Assembly (NCBI GenBank): GCA_020747065.1
Contig: JAGMVK010000003.1
Span: forward strand, 2,604,001 to 2,668,000
DNA length: 64,000 nt
DNA from: Cadophora sp. MPI-SDFR-AT-0126
Lineage: Eukaryota > Ascomycota > Leotiomycetes > Helotiales > Ploettnerulaceae
Direction: 5' to 3'
Notes under the pieces: model-generated
Database searches by the model: none
What the model was told of the DNA's origin: nothing
What the model saw: the letters and a program-made list of their open reading frames with translations, nothing else
Shown here: positions 33,097 to 43,962 of the stretch, piece by piece
Numbering within the stretch: position 1 is the first letter of the stretch
Layout of the letters: the number at the start of each line of letters is the position of its first letter
Position numbers and translations under genes: made by a program

Positions 33097-36000
33097 TTAC
33101 TCCTCTCGAGACTTTCGACCACCAGAAATTCGCTTCCGAATGGCATTTTGTTTTCTTCGCCATTCTCTCTCGAAATGGCTCGTGGAATACTCTCTCACGC
33201 TCTTCTCGGTCCCCATGATGACGTCCTTTGATTCCCCAAAGACTGCGGCCATCTCCGATTTCTTCTGATCGAGGTTCCGGAAAAGTGTTTCTCTCTCATT
33301 CTCTCGCTTCTTCTGGAGGCTGTCTAGTAATTTAGTGCCGTTTCCTTTGTATTGATCAACCAGAAGGTCCATCTTATCTTCCTCGCTTGACAATCGAATG
33401 ATCAATTCCTAGCCATGTGTTAGCAATTCCTCCACCGAGGTCTCCAGTGCTTTACTTACATCCGCAATTCGATGGATGGCTTGTCCAAGCGTATTATAAT
33501 GCGGACGAACAGCAAGATTCCACGTCTCATTTGGGTCTGAAACCTCACGCAGTGGCGATCTTGCTGCGTCGCTGGATTGCGATCCATATGATGTACCGCT
33601 CGTCATGTCGCTTGGAGATGACTGCTCGTAGACATTTGGCCGAGTCTTTCTCTCCACTTGCTTCGCCAATCCCATTCTGTGCTCGCCATGGCTGGGTACG
33701 GGCTTCTGGCGAGTATGCTTTGGCAACTCTTGGTCTTCATTCGAGCGAATCGCAGCAGCAGAACGACCTCTGACAGTTTTAATCTCACGAGAATGGCGTC
33801 TTGACTCGGAAGCATTCTTTGCTCTGATATTTTCCATTGATGCACTGCTTTGGAGCCGCTCGATGAAACCAGAAGACTTTCGGTTTCGCTCAATGAATGG
33901 ATCTGGCAAGATCTTCTTTTCCTCGACAACTTGCTTGGTGTCAACGTCGGTGTAAACACCATGGGCCTCTCCGTGAGCGACGTAACGGCTATTAGCTTCG
34001 TTCGGAGAAGATGGGCGGGCCTTCAGCTTGCCTCCCAGGGAAATCTTCGGTCCAAAGATCTGCGATGCTCTTCTTGGTCGAGTAGGTTCCTTTTCAATGT
34101 ATGCTGTACGGACCTCTCCTGCATCTTCCGAGTCTTGAGGTACGCTCTGAACTTCAGGCTCGGCCAAACTCTCTTTCAACTTGCCAAAATGATCGATTGG
34201 GCTTTCACCAGCGATTGGACTGCCGTTCCGATCGACTCGAGACGCTTGGGAACTGGGCCGTGAAGCGAGTCTTTGACGACACTGGTTTGATTTCGCTACT
34301 CGTGGAGGAGGGGTACTATTAGATGCCGATTTAAAGTAGTCATTAGACTCAACTTGCAATGGACTGCTGTTTTGCCTTTTCTTGGGAGGGCTAGCAGCCT
34401 CTGCCAAGTTGGCCTTTTCGAGCTTTCTCTTGCGATCTGCCACATGGAATTCAGCTGGGCTGGCTTCTTCGCGAGTCTCTATAGCTGACATTTTGTTGTT
34501 GGACTTGGCGGCGCTTGCTACTCCTTGATTTCGAGGACCTTGGTCACTGAAGTTGATGATCTGGGGCTTACGAGTCGGGTCCTTGCTAACCAAGAACTCT
34601 GGGGCAGCTTTTTTCAACTCAGGTGGCTGTTGTGTCGCTCTAGACGCTAGACGAGGACTCTTGCGTGTTGGTGAGGCAGAACTAGTCTTGGATCCTCGGG
34701 GGTTCTTTGTCTTTGCAGCTTTAGCCTTGGCTGGGGGAACAAATTGTGGATCTTGCTCGTGATCTCCTTCTATGTTTTGCTCAGCTCGACATCGCTTAAC
34801 AGCAACAGGCTTCTCTGGTGTTGGCTTCCGCTTCTTTGAAACATTCACAGCCTGCACTTGACGTCCTTCTTCGCTTAGAGCTGTTTGCTCCCCGACAACA
34901 ATATCTGAATCGTTGTCTCGCACAGGTAAATTCATGACCGAGATTTGTGCTATAAATTTCGGCTGCGGAGCTTTGAGTACTTCCGTTGAGATATGAGTCT
35001 TCATTGGAGTCTCAATAGTTTCTTGCATCATCGGTGGATAAGGAACCTCGGCAGATGATTCATTTGGAAGAACGGCAGTCTCTGGAAAGGGCGTGTCTGG
35101 ATCATTTGGAAGTAGAGGAGGTGGAGAAGGGACGACAGAAGTATCTCCGTTCGGTGCTGATGGTGCACTGTTATGTCCAGAAGGTGATGGGTTCCAAGAT
35201 GGAACCTCGTTATTCACCTGCTGTTCTACAAACCTGATTTGGTCGCCAGCAGTTCCCCCTGCTTTGTCTTTCTCAGTAGCAATTTGTGCCTTCTTAGATT
35301 CTTCATGCCGGCGATTGAGGGCAATAGACTTCGTTTGAATTGCAACCTGAAGCTCATCTTGCTCCGGCTCGCTGTCAAGAAATCCCAAAGACTCTTCCAA
35401 CTTCTTTGCCAAGTCGCGACCAGAATTTATCGGAGCAGGCTTAGAAAAAGACTTTGCTTTCTCGGGTACGTTAGGGGCCAAATCCGCGTGCTTCGCTAGA
35501 TGCATGGAACTGGCGTCGTCAGGATCTTGGTCCTGCTGGATGGGTGGGCACTTATCATTCGCAACTTCTAGGGAGCGGGCATCCTCAGCTTGTAGTGCCT
35601 GATCGTCATCAAGTGAATGCGGTTCGAAATCAGCAGCATCCTCCTCGAACATCTTCGTGCGTATATGGGTTGCGGTTGTCTTCTGGTCCTCAATAACCTT
35701 CGACTTCGGCTCGATAGGGGACTGATTCTCGATTTCGTCATTGTCATGACTGTCATCGACACCCTGCATCTTATCCTTTGCCTTCGAAGCGGCAACACGT
35801 TGACTATGCCTAGTTGCTTGTAAGGCTGCTGGGGCCGACTGTCTCTTTTTGGCGTCCGCCTTGGTAGATACCCCGGGCTTGCTGTCCTTTGTCTTTGGCA
35901 ATGGTTTTGGCTTAGCTGAGTTCTGGGCCGATCGACCCTTCGCTTCCACAATGCTCTCATCCTTCTCCTTGGAAGCGTTATTCATTGAATTATGGAGCCC

Positions 36001-38511
36001 ATAGCGTTTTCGAACTGGCGCGGAGGACTCCTCCACGTTAGCCAGCCTTGACTTGGGCTGGGTTCCGGCTGGTTTGATAACTGTCTTTGTCGGTTTGGCA
36101 GTTGACATGGTCTTTGATATCTTAGGAGTGGAGGTATCGTTGGCATCGGGACTGGTGATGAGATTATCCGAGAAGCCATATGCTGGATCGATTGTATTTA
36201 CAGCTGCTGCTGTCCTCAGCTTCACGACACTTGGCTTGACACCTTTCTTAGGGGCTGCTAGCTGACGTGCCTTGGTAGCAGCAGAAGGGTTGAGCTTCTT
36301 CGTAATTGGCACATTTTGTGATGGAGCCTTTGTACTTGTACCGTTCTTCTCCACGCGCGTGGCAGATGTGGCGCTGGCGAGCTTCTTGACGTTCGCATTG
36401 GTAGCAGCCTTCGCTTGCATCAAATGTACGCTCTGACCAAGTCCATTGCTATTTTTTGCTGACTTCATGTCCGTAACCCCGGTGTTGGACTTTGCCATCG
36501 CCAATTGGCTGTCAAGGCTATGACGTCCAGTAACGATAGGTGGTTTGGCTTTCGGCTTCACACCTCTGCGACCACGCGGGATTACCGGTTTGGGCGTGGG
36601 TTTAGCTGACTGTACCACAAAACTGGCCTCCTTGGCTTTGATGTCTTGGGGGCTCGCGTTATAAAGATCCTCCTCCTGTTCAATGTCTTCTCCCTCCTCT
36701 ATGTTTGAGTCCTGGTCGTGCTCATGTTCGTGCTGCAATTTGGCGAGGATTCCAAGAACTGCCTGGGATGCAGATACCTGGCTTTGTGGGAGCTCATTAC
36801 TGCTGCCCAACTCCTGGATCTGGTGTTGTGATCCCGGATCTCGCGAGAGCTCATTGCTGCTACCCAGTTCCTGCATTTGGCAGCGAGTTTCCTGGCTTCT
36901 TGCTTGACTTTCACCTAGATCTATGCTGGCCACCTTCGCAGTTGCGTGCGTGTAGTTCAAGCCGCCATTATCTGCTCTTTCATCCTGGGAGATCTCGATG
37001 TCGCCTTGGAATTGGAGGATGATGCTCTGAAAGCTGTCGATACTTTTTGAGACCATCGAGAATGACACCATCTCGAGTTGTACTGCCTTAGCGTCCAGGA
37101 AGCACGAAAGCTCGTCATCTGCCGGATCATGCTCTCCCATGTCAAGCGTGATCCTCAGAGACTCTATCTGCGATGTGTTGTCTGACACGAATGTCATTTT
37201 CTTGATCGACGAAATGGGGACATCGAGAACTGTATCGAAATGGCCGTCTCGAGATGTTGCCAGGAAGCTCAACTGTGCTCCATCCACAAACAGTACGGCA
37301 TTGTGGTGTCGAGGCCCAAGGTGGTCACCAGGCGTCTGATTTGGTAAGGGTCAGTTCCTGTTTTGAATATCTGCGGAACATTTGGATCGTATGAGTTGAA
37401 CCTACCAGCTTTATCTTGGTCGTGAAAAACAGATAACCGATACTATGCACTCGTCAAATCAGAACGTAATATTCACAGCTTCAACTTACTCGTCTGGGGG
37501 GTTTGTAGACGGGTTCTTCCATACATCGTCTACATACTTCTGGAACTGGACAACCCATCCAGCACTACCTTGGCTAGAAGCAGGGAATCCGGCATAAAGT
37601 TCCTCGTCATAGTGTTCAGGGAACATGTCTTCCACAGGTGTATCCTTGTCGCCCATAACCCGCACAAGCTTAGCATAAATCACTTTCAGGATCTCATCTG
37701 ACTCTTCAACGACTTGACGGCCAATGCCTCGTCTGTCCATGGCTTATTAGTAGGTTTGTTGTGAGGAGATTCGAAACAACCGACCGTGAGTCTTCTGGAG
37801 CTTGTTCCAACTTGGAGTGATTGCTATCACAGTCCACAATTAACTGGATGCAGAGCAGACCGGCCTTGATAAATAGTCAGCGATTTTCTTTTGGAAATGT
37901 TCTGCAGGCACCAAAAGCTTACCCATCGCCGCATACCAAAGTCATTTCCAGCATCAATGAAGTAATTGAGCAATTGTACCAGACACTGTGTTCCAATGAT
38001 ATCCTTCTTCTGGTCCAGCTCGTCGTGGTTTTCATTGTCTTGTGCTTCGTGGAATAATGCAGCCTGTGTCTTGTCAGATGTTGATCAAAGGAACACAGCC
38101 TAAGCGACTCACAGCCAGTAAATGAAGACCACGCTCGGCTTCCTTGCATGCCTCCATCTGTAGGATGATTCTGAGGATGACGGAAAAAGCTTCGGGGTTC
38201 AAACGGCTGCAGAGGTTGCCATTATCATCATCATCGAGCTTTCTTACGAAGTCATCGACCCCCGGTTGGTTGATCAAGATGTGTTTCGCGCGGCAGGCGG
38301 TGATAGCCCCATTGATGGCTTTCAGAAGTGCAGGTGGAAAGCTGTGGCAACTTTAGTTTGAGCTTACCAACGTCAAAGAGGAGACCCACCCAATCAATAC
38401 TGGCGCATCCCTCACCTTATCTAGGTGAACTGAGAGCTTTTGGAAAATTGCTTGTATGTTGTGCTCTTCAGATGCTGCCGGGGGAGGCTTTCGTACGCGT
38501 TTTGCAGGCAT
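33097..38511 (-). CDS. Large protein with Red1/SYCP2-like architecture (candidate meiotic chromosome axis protein)
   Basis: Eight exons (38511-38390, 38341-38113, 38063-37923, 37864-37785, 37732-37490, 37442-37406, 37335-33460, 33408-33097), all in phase, give ~1679 aa. Residues ~1-235 are helical and ARM-like (FPPALLKAINGAITACRAKH, LNPEAFSVILRIILQMEAC, CLVQLLNYFIDAGND). A beta-rich PH/Spt16M-like unit follows (IGYLFFTTKIKL, HHNAVLFVDGAQLSFL, TVLDVPISSIKKMTFV). About 1100 residues are disordered, rich in Lys/Ser/Pro/Glu. The last ~120 form a coiled coil (ELIIRLSSEEDKMDLLVDQY, LLDSLQKKRENERETLF). This order is that described for Red1, SYCP2 and Rec10. The family name is inferred from architecture, not close sequence identity. 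Splice sites are mostly strong (GTAAGT, GTGAGT). Confidence 0.6.
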
Positions 38512-39201
38512 CGTGGCAATCCTTACCAATAAAGGATTTTTTTAGCCTGGGAACAGTGGTTGATTCAATACACAACGTGGAGAAATTCCGTTGAGAGGAT
38601 TGAAAGTCTTGAGAAGTTGGATCACCCTGCTGCCACTGGTGACCACAAAGCGTGGTGTCCAGGAACATGAAACGACGCGCCTTGCAACCCTCAATAACGC
38701 GTTGTGCTGGTTTCGATCGGCGTTTGTCGGCGAGATGAAAAGCCTGTATGGTTCTACATCGAGCCACACTGATCAGCTTGGAACTTGGGATGTAATGGTG
38801 GTGACAGGAAGTTCGGACGAAAATGCCACCTCGGCGGTTGCGCAGGTGGACACCTCACAGTGCTCATTGGTACTTGACATTTACTCAATGTGCGAAGAGA
38901 CAGCCTGAAGAGAAGGACTGAATGCGCATATATCACCGTAAAGAAGTGGTGAATGTGCGTGGGGTTGAGAGCTGAAGAGGAGGCCGATAATAGAGGAGTA
39001 CCACGAGCTGGAGTCCAGCATCGAGACTTACCTTCGTATTGAGTCCAAGGTCGAGACAACCTGATACTGGGGATGAGCGGCGCGCTCAGAAATGTTCACT
39101 CACCGCTGCCGTACCTGATCTGGTCGTCGATGAATCAGTACGGGTGTTTGAAATTGAGGAGAACAAGGCTGCAGTCGGGAAGGAAGAACATCTCTTTGCT
39201 A
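38512..39201. other. Upstream region of the axis-protein candidate, no gene seen
   Basis: ORFs at 38468-38908 on both strands overlap its start and lack recognisable content; this is probably promoter and 5' leader. Confidence 0.4.
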
Positions 39202-39504
39202 CTACCTAGCCTCGTGGGCTACTAGTAAGCGAACGAATAGGCAACGCCTACCCACAAGAGGAAGGAACGTACCGGGAGCCAAAGCTGGAGCTGGAAGTTT
39301 TGAGTTGATGCAAGTTTCTTTTCCGAGGGCAGGAGCGACGGGGAGTGGAAGGGTCGATGGGACCATGGGCATCACGTGATAGTCTTTGAGTTCCTTCGGC
39401 TTCCTCGTGCCCAAGCTTCCCAGAGCCAGTCCTTGCATGTAAAGGCTCGACAAGAAAGCTACGATCATAAACTTCAACCTGCATCCTCTTATGCTTGCCG
39501 ACAT
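39202..39504 (-). CDS. Possible small secreted protein
   Basis: A 100-codon ORF from an ATG at 39504. Residues ~9-28 (RLKFMIVAFLSSLYMQGLAL) look like a signal peptide preceded by basic residues. The rest is Pro/Leu-rich with one Cys (KETCINSKLPAPALAPG). A GTACGT donor lies at 39273, so the tail after APG may be replaced by another exon. There is no homology I recognise. Confidence 0.3.
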   Translation of the reverse strand: MSASIRGCRLKFMIVAFLSSLYMQGLALGSLGTRKPKELKDYHVMPMVPSTLPLPVAPALGKETCINSKLPAPALAPGTFLPLVGRRCLFVRLLVAHEAR

Positions 39505-40009
39505 CAATGCTGTCCTGCCGGTATTTCTGGTCAGCGCAAATTCCTGGAGCAGGAGACTGTTGACATGCCTTTTAAGCGAGGTGAGACAAATGAACAGTCA
39601 TCATATCATGGCAAATCTTTTGACGAACAAGTAATCGAGACTTAACAATGTGGGAACAAGATAGCACCAAGTCCTATACATTGATAGTGGTAGACCTCAA
39701 GAAAAAAACGGGAAAAGAGCCCCACGGGGGGAAAACATACAGGCAACATCTAGCCAATTTCGCATTTGGAGCGACGTCCAGATCACCTCCATAGCTTACA
39801 CAGTCATTGTAACAACGTAGTAACTCTTGTATAGTATCGAGTATAGGAGTGAAGGGGTAAACAAAGAGTATATCATAAATTCAATAAAGAAATGAAACAA
39901 AAATGAAAGCGCGGTGAGGAGGAAATTCTCCCCATGTATATGAAAACTAGGTCTGCAACCTCCCTAGTAGTACTCCGGCAAAACTCCAGTACCCATATTC
40001 TGACCTACA
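39505..40009. other. Intergenic, no gene seen
   Basis: It is the 3' flank of the NACHT-ankyrin gene; 39820-39910 is A-rich. Nothing coding was seen. Confidence 0.5.
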
Positions 40010-43000
40010 TCAATATCGACCGAGGCTGCCCAAATTGGATTTGGGCCGCCTCGTATCATCCTGCTCCCAAGACTCAATACTCGTAATAATCTGATCCCAG
40101 CCTATACTGTTCGCCAGAAATTCCGCTACCGCAGGGTTTTCTTGTTCCAAAGCCAACAACTCGCGAATCAACCCAATCGACTGATTTGAATTTATCGTTT
40201 GGATAATGCTCCCGCGTCTCGAATCCGTGAAGTCTAATGCAGCGCCATGTGAGATCAAGGCGCGAAATATTCTTGGGTGATCCAAGCAGACAGCAGCTTG
40301 TAGGGGGCTTCCAAATTCGTCATCGGTAATGTCGACACGAGCGCCACTTTGTAGCAGTTGAACAACAGTTTCATCCAAGCCAAACATTATAGCAAGTATC
40401 AAAGGGGCACGCCAAAACCACCGCGAAGATACTGAGGGCTCCTTCCTCGACATGTTGATCTCTGGACACAGGTTCACGTCGGCACCGCGACTAATAAGCA
40501 GAGAGATCACGTCAAGCCCTGCCTTTGTGAGAGCTCTTCCCACCCGAATGATGGCTGTATTGAGCGCAGTACCGTGGTAGCCAGTCACGGCGTTTATCTG
40601 TGCGCCTGAGAGGAGAAGCGGTTCGATCATATCGCTATTGTCCCATATGGCAGCGTGCAAGGCCGTGCCAAGTCCACCGCCGATAGCATTGACATCTGCA
40701 CCAGATGCGAGAAGTGTCATAGCTGTCGAGCATTGACCGGAGTACGTGGCTGAGTACAGTGGAGTACCTAGAATTCCTACGTCGTTGCAGATATTCAGGT
40801 CGGGTTTGGTCACAAGCCACTCTTGTAATAGCCAAACTGCGCCGAGCATAGAAACAATGGACAATGGTTGGAGTCCGACAGTAACTTGATCCTGCGCATC
40901 TAGTTGCTTCTGCGTCCGTCGAGGCGCATACCGAGTCCTCGAGAAGCTCTCAATTGGCGATAACTCAATCTTGGTGCTCTGGACAGCTCCAAAATGAAGC
41001 CAGATTTTCCAGCCATTTGTCTCGACATCCAGGAATCCAAGGGTCAATTTGCGTAAATTTGCCGCGACTGGCTCATCGCTCAAAACCTTCAGATGCGATA
41101 TGAGACATGCAGCTGCGTAATGAAGAAGTGGAAAATCATCGTAAAGATGCGAGGAATTGGTTGATCCACAGGCACCCACATGCTCAAGATATGCTAGGCA
41201 CATCTCAGCAATCGCTTGACGGGAAAGCAGATCGTTGATGTGAAAGTACGAGGCACGGCCGGTCAGGATCCGTCTTGATGCTAAATACTCGAAAATGGAA
41301 AAGTGTGCAAGTCGTACAAAACCACAGGCCGGGGCATTAGCATCTGTCATAGACCCATGTACGCCCTTATGACGTGTCCACGTTTCCGTGGCCTCATCCT
41401 GTGTGTTTCTGCCACTGTGAGTGACAATCCCGGCTGGCAATATTTCAAGGGCAACACTACTATCCATGAATCGTTCCGAGGGAGACAAACAAGGATAAGC
41501 AGCCACATTGACAATCATAGCCTCGGCAAGCTCATTCAGTGAGACATCTCGAGCCGAGTGAGCAAGGAATTGTAGCGCTACGAGGGCCATATTTCGATCT
41601 CCTTCGTCGATTTCTAGAAGAATTCTCTCATGAAAGCCATCTAGTGTTGTGGGAAGACGCTTCAATTGAGCTCGTATGTTGCTTTCACTACGGCACTTTG
41701 CGAGTGCCTCTAGCTGCAATGCAACCAGTCGGAACCTTGATTGGTCAGCATATGTCGCGTACTCTCTGAAGGCCGAGCCTTACATTCCGTTTGCTCTAGA
41801 AGCAAGCTCGCGAGTAACATCCAATTTCAGATCTGATGTCCATTTCGAAAACCTTGTTTGCTGAAGTCTTCGGTCAAGATATTTCTGAATATCTCGATGG
41901 CATTGGGGCCCTTCAGCTTCAATCACCTTGACTTGTTGGATGTGCCCCAAAGCATCCGCGATATCCACTTCACGTCGGCTGGTGACGAAAATATGTAACT
42001 GCTCAAGATTCCATGAGGTAATATCTTCAAGCCTCTTCAAAAATCTATCACGTTCGCCGTTGGCTTTGGGACACTCATCAATTGCATCGACGATCATGTA
42101 CACAGATTCGAAGCCGTCCAACACAATTTTGAGGAGCTCTACGAGCTGAGCTGTAGTTGGCCGCTGTTGGCCACGGTTACTGGCGTCGAATGCGACTTGT
42201 ACTTCGTTTGGTGTTGTTCGGCGATTGCTAAGGATATCCTTGATGAGAGAGCAAAGTAGATTGGGAACGCTCTGTTTTTCTGCATCTGAGAATGTGAAGT
42301 ACCAATAGGTCACCACTGTGCCGGGATCGCCTCTGCAAACCTTCTGCATATAATCGATAATTGTGGAACTAAAATTGTCTTAGGCGAACGCGTCTCTAGT
42401 ATTGGGACCGTTTGAACTTACCAGAGAATGGATTTCCCTGCACCAGCTTAGAAACATCAGCCAATGTAGTTTAAAAGGCAATTGATCCGCGGAACTTACC
42501 ACCACCGTTAAGCCATATCATAGAGTTTTTCTCTCGAACCCAGTCATCGACTTTTGGCTCATCGATGAGCCACTATTTAATGGTTTAACGTCGGAGAAGC
42601 GGAGAGCCGTAAAGAATTGTAGGTGCACACGTACCGAATTTGTTGTAGGCTCATGATTCTCACGAGCGATATTATGCTCCTTCGATGGATCGGAGACCCC
42701 CCTGGAAAGCCACGCAACTATCTGCATCCGGTCCTCTTTGTCATGTGCAGCTCTGATTTCCGATCTAATGTCTTCCAGTATATCAAAATTCTGGAGACTC
42801 ATATTTCTAGGGGGTTGTCAACAATATCGAAACAGGCGAAGCTACAGAAGCTAAAATTCAAGAAACTTACAGATTTTCCACTGAAATGCCGATTGTGAGA
42901 GTGGACTTATGCTTTTCAACCGAATCGACAATCTTGGCTACATCCCCCTTCTGGAGAGGCCATTTCAATGATTTCATCAATCTTTTAACTTTCCCCCCGG

Positions 43001-43295
43001 TCTCGAGATCCGTTCCGAGCTTATGTTCTAAATTCTTCAATTCAGAATGGAGGTGTTCCAAGGTGCCGCCATCTTTCGCCCACAAGGCTGCGATGCGCAA
43101 GTTATCCCGAGACTGAACAGTGACGCTATGCACACCGGAGAGGATTGCCTGGAGGCTGCTAATGGTTCTGTATAATCGCTGGATGTCAGATCGAGCATCG
43201 CGCACACCTTCGTAGTAATCCTTGAGGAAGGACGCAATGGAGGCGGTGATTTGCACTACAGCAATGATGCTCGCGGCAGCGCTGAGCCCGTCCAT
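40010..43295 (-). CDS. STAND NLR-like protein: PigL_N, NACHT, ankyrin repeats
   Basis: Six exons (43295-42871, 42806-42635, 42572-42500, 42446-42422, 42368-41784, 41735-40010) give 1001 aa. The N-terminal domain (MDGLSAAASIIAVVQITASI and long helices) is PigL_N/Helo-like. Residues ~200-245 read WLIDEPKVDDWV, IWLNGGAGAGKSIL (Walker A); the Walker B region is VYMIVDAIDECP and an SRREVD sensor follows. A winged-helix part comes next, then ~6 ankyrin repeats from ~residue 690 (LLASGADVNAIGGGLGTALHAA and others). The Walker A motif is carried on a 25-nt exon. Such proteins act as fungal NLR-like receptors in non-self recognition and programmed cell death; the ligand is unknown. Confidence 0.88.
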
Positions 43296-43962
43296 CACAG
43301 CCTGGCCTCGTTTCGATGCTGTTAAAATGTAAAAGAGATGATAAGAGCGCGGATAATCAATAGCAACATATAAATCGATGCCGTGTCCGAGCGAAAAATG
43401 AAGTCAAGATTTGATTCTGCTTGACAAAGTCTCTGGTCTGCCTGTTGCGAGGAGAGTCTGGCTCAGCCTCGTAGAGATGTGGCCATGCTGCATGATGAAC
43501 GTGGTACAAACCAGGGGACGCATCTCTCAGGCGAAAAGTAGGCGAAAGGCAGCGGCTAGAGGATCATTTCAGTTGTCTGCTAGCCACAAAATAAACTAAG
43601 AACGTACCAAATTCAGTCAGCAAAAGCCACGAAGGTACAAGAAAATCGGTTTCGAAAAGTACCCCGCTGGCAGACATGTAAAAGTCAAGGCTGAGTAGAG
43701 CCTCACCATGCTCCATAACAATGCTGCGCAGCGAACGGCCAGTCTCAGGCCCGCGTCTTTGATGGAAAATTTGGATATTGAATTAGACTGACTTTCTACT
43801 CTACCAAATACAGGAACGGTATCCACGACTAAACGCCCTTCTCATTTTGACTCTCGACACAACCAGATCAAACAGAAGTAATCTTCAATTCCAAAAACGC
43901 CAGGATTGACATATCCACGTAACTGACCAGACCCCATTCCGCCCCAAGAATACATAAATCAT
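43296..43962. other. Intergenic, no gene seen
   Basis: Promoter of the NLR-like gene and 3' flank of MCM7 (both minus strand). Short ORFs at 43411-43826 are unrecognised. Confidence 0.5.

Noticed and set aside
32480..33268. Several plus-strand ORFs over GA-rich sequence
   Set aside because: They overlap simple repeats and, at the right end, the C-terminal exon of the minus-strand axis-protein candidate.
37486..37740. Separate gene starting with MDRRGIGRQ
   Set aside because: The ATG lies just before an acceptor (GGACAG); phase-consistent splicing to the preceding exon shows this is an internal exon of the 38511-33097 gene.
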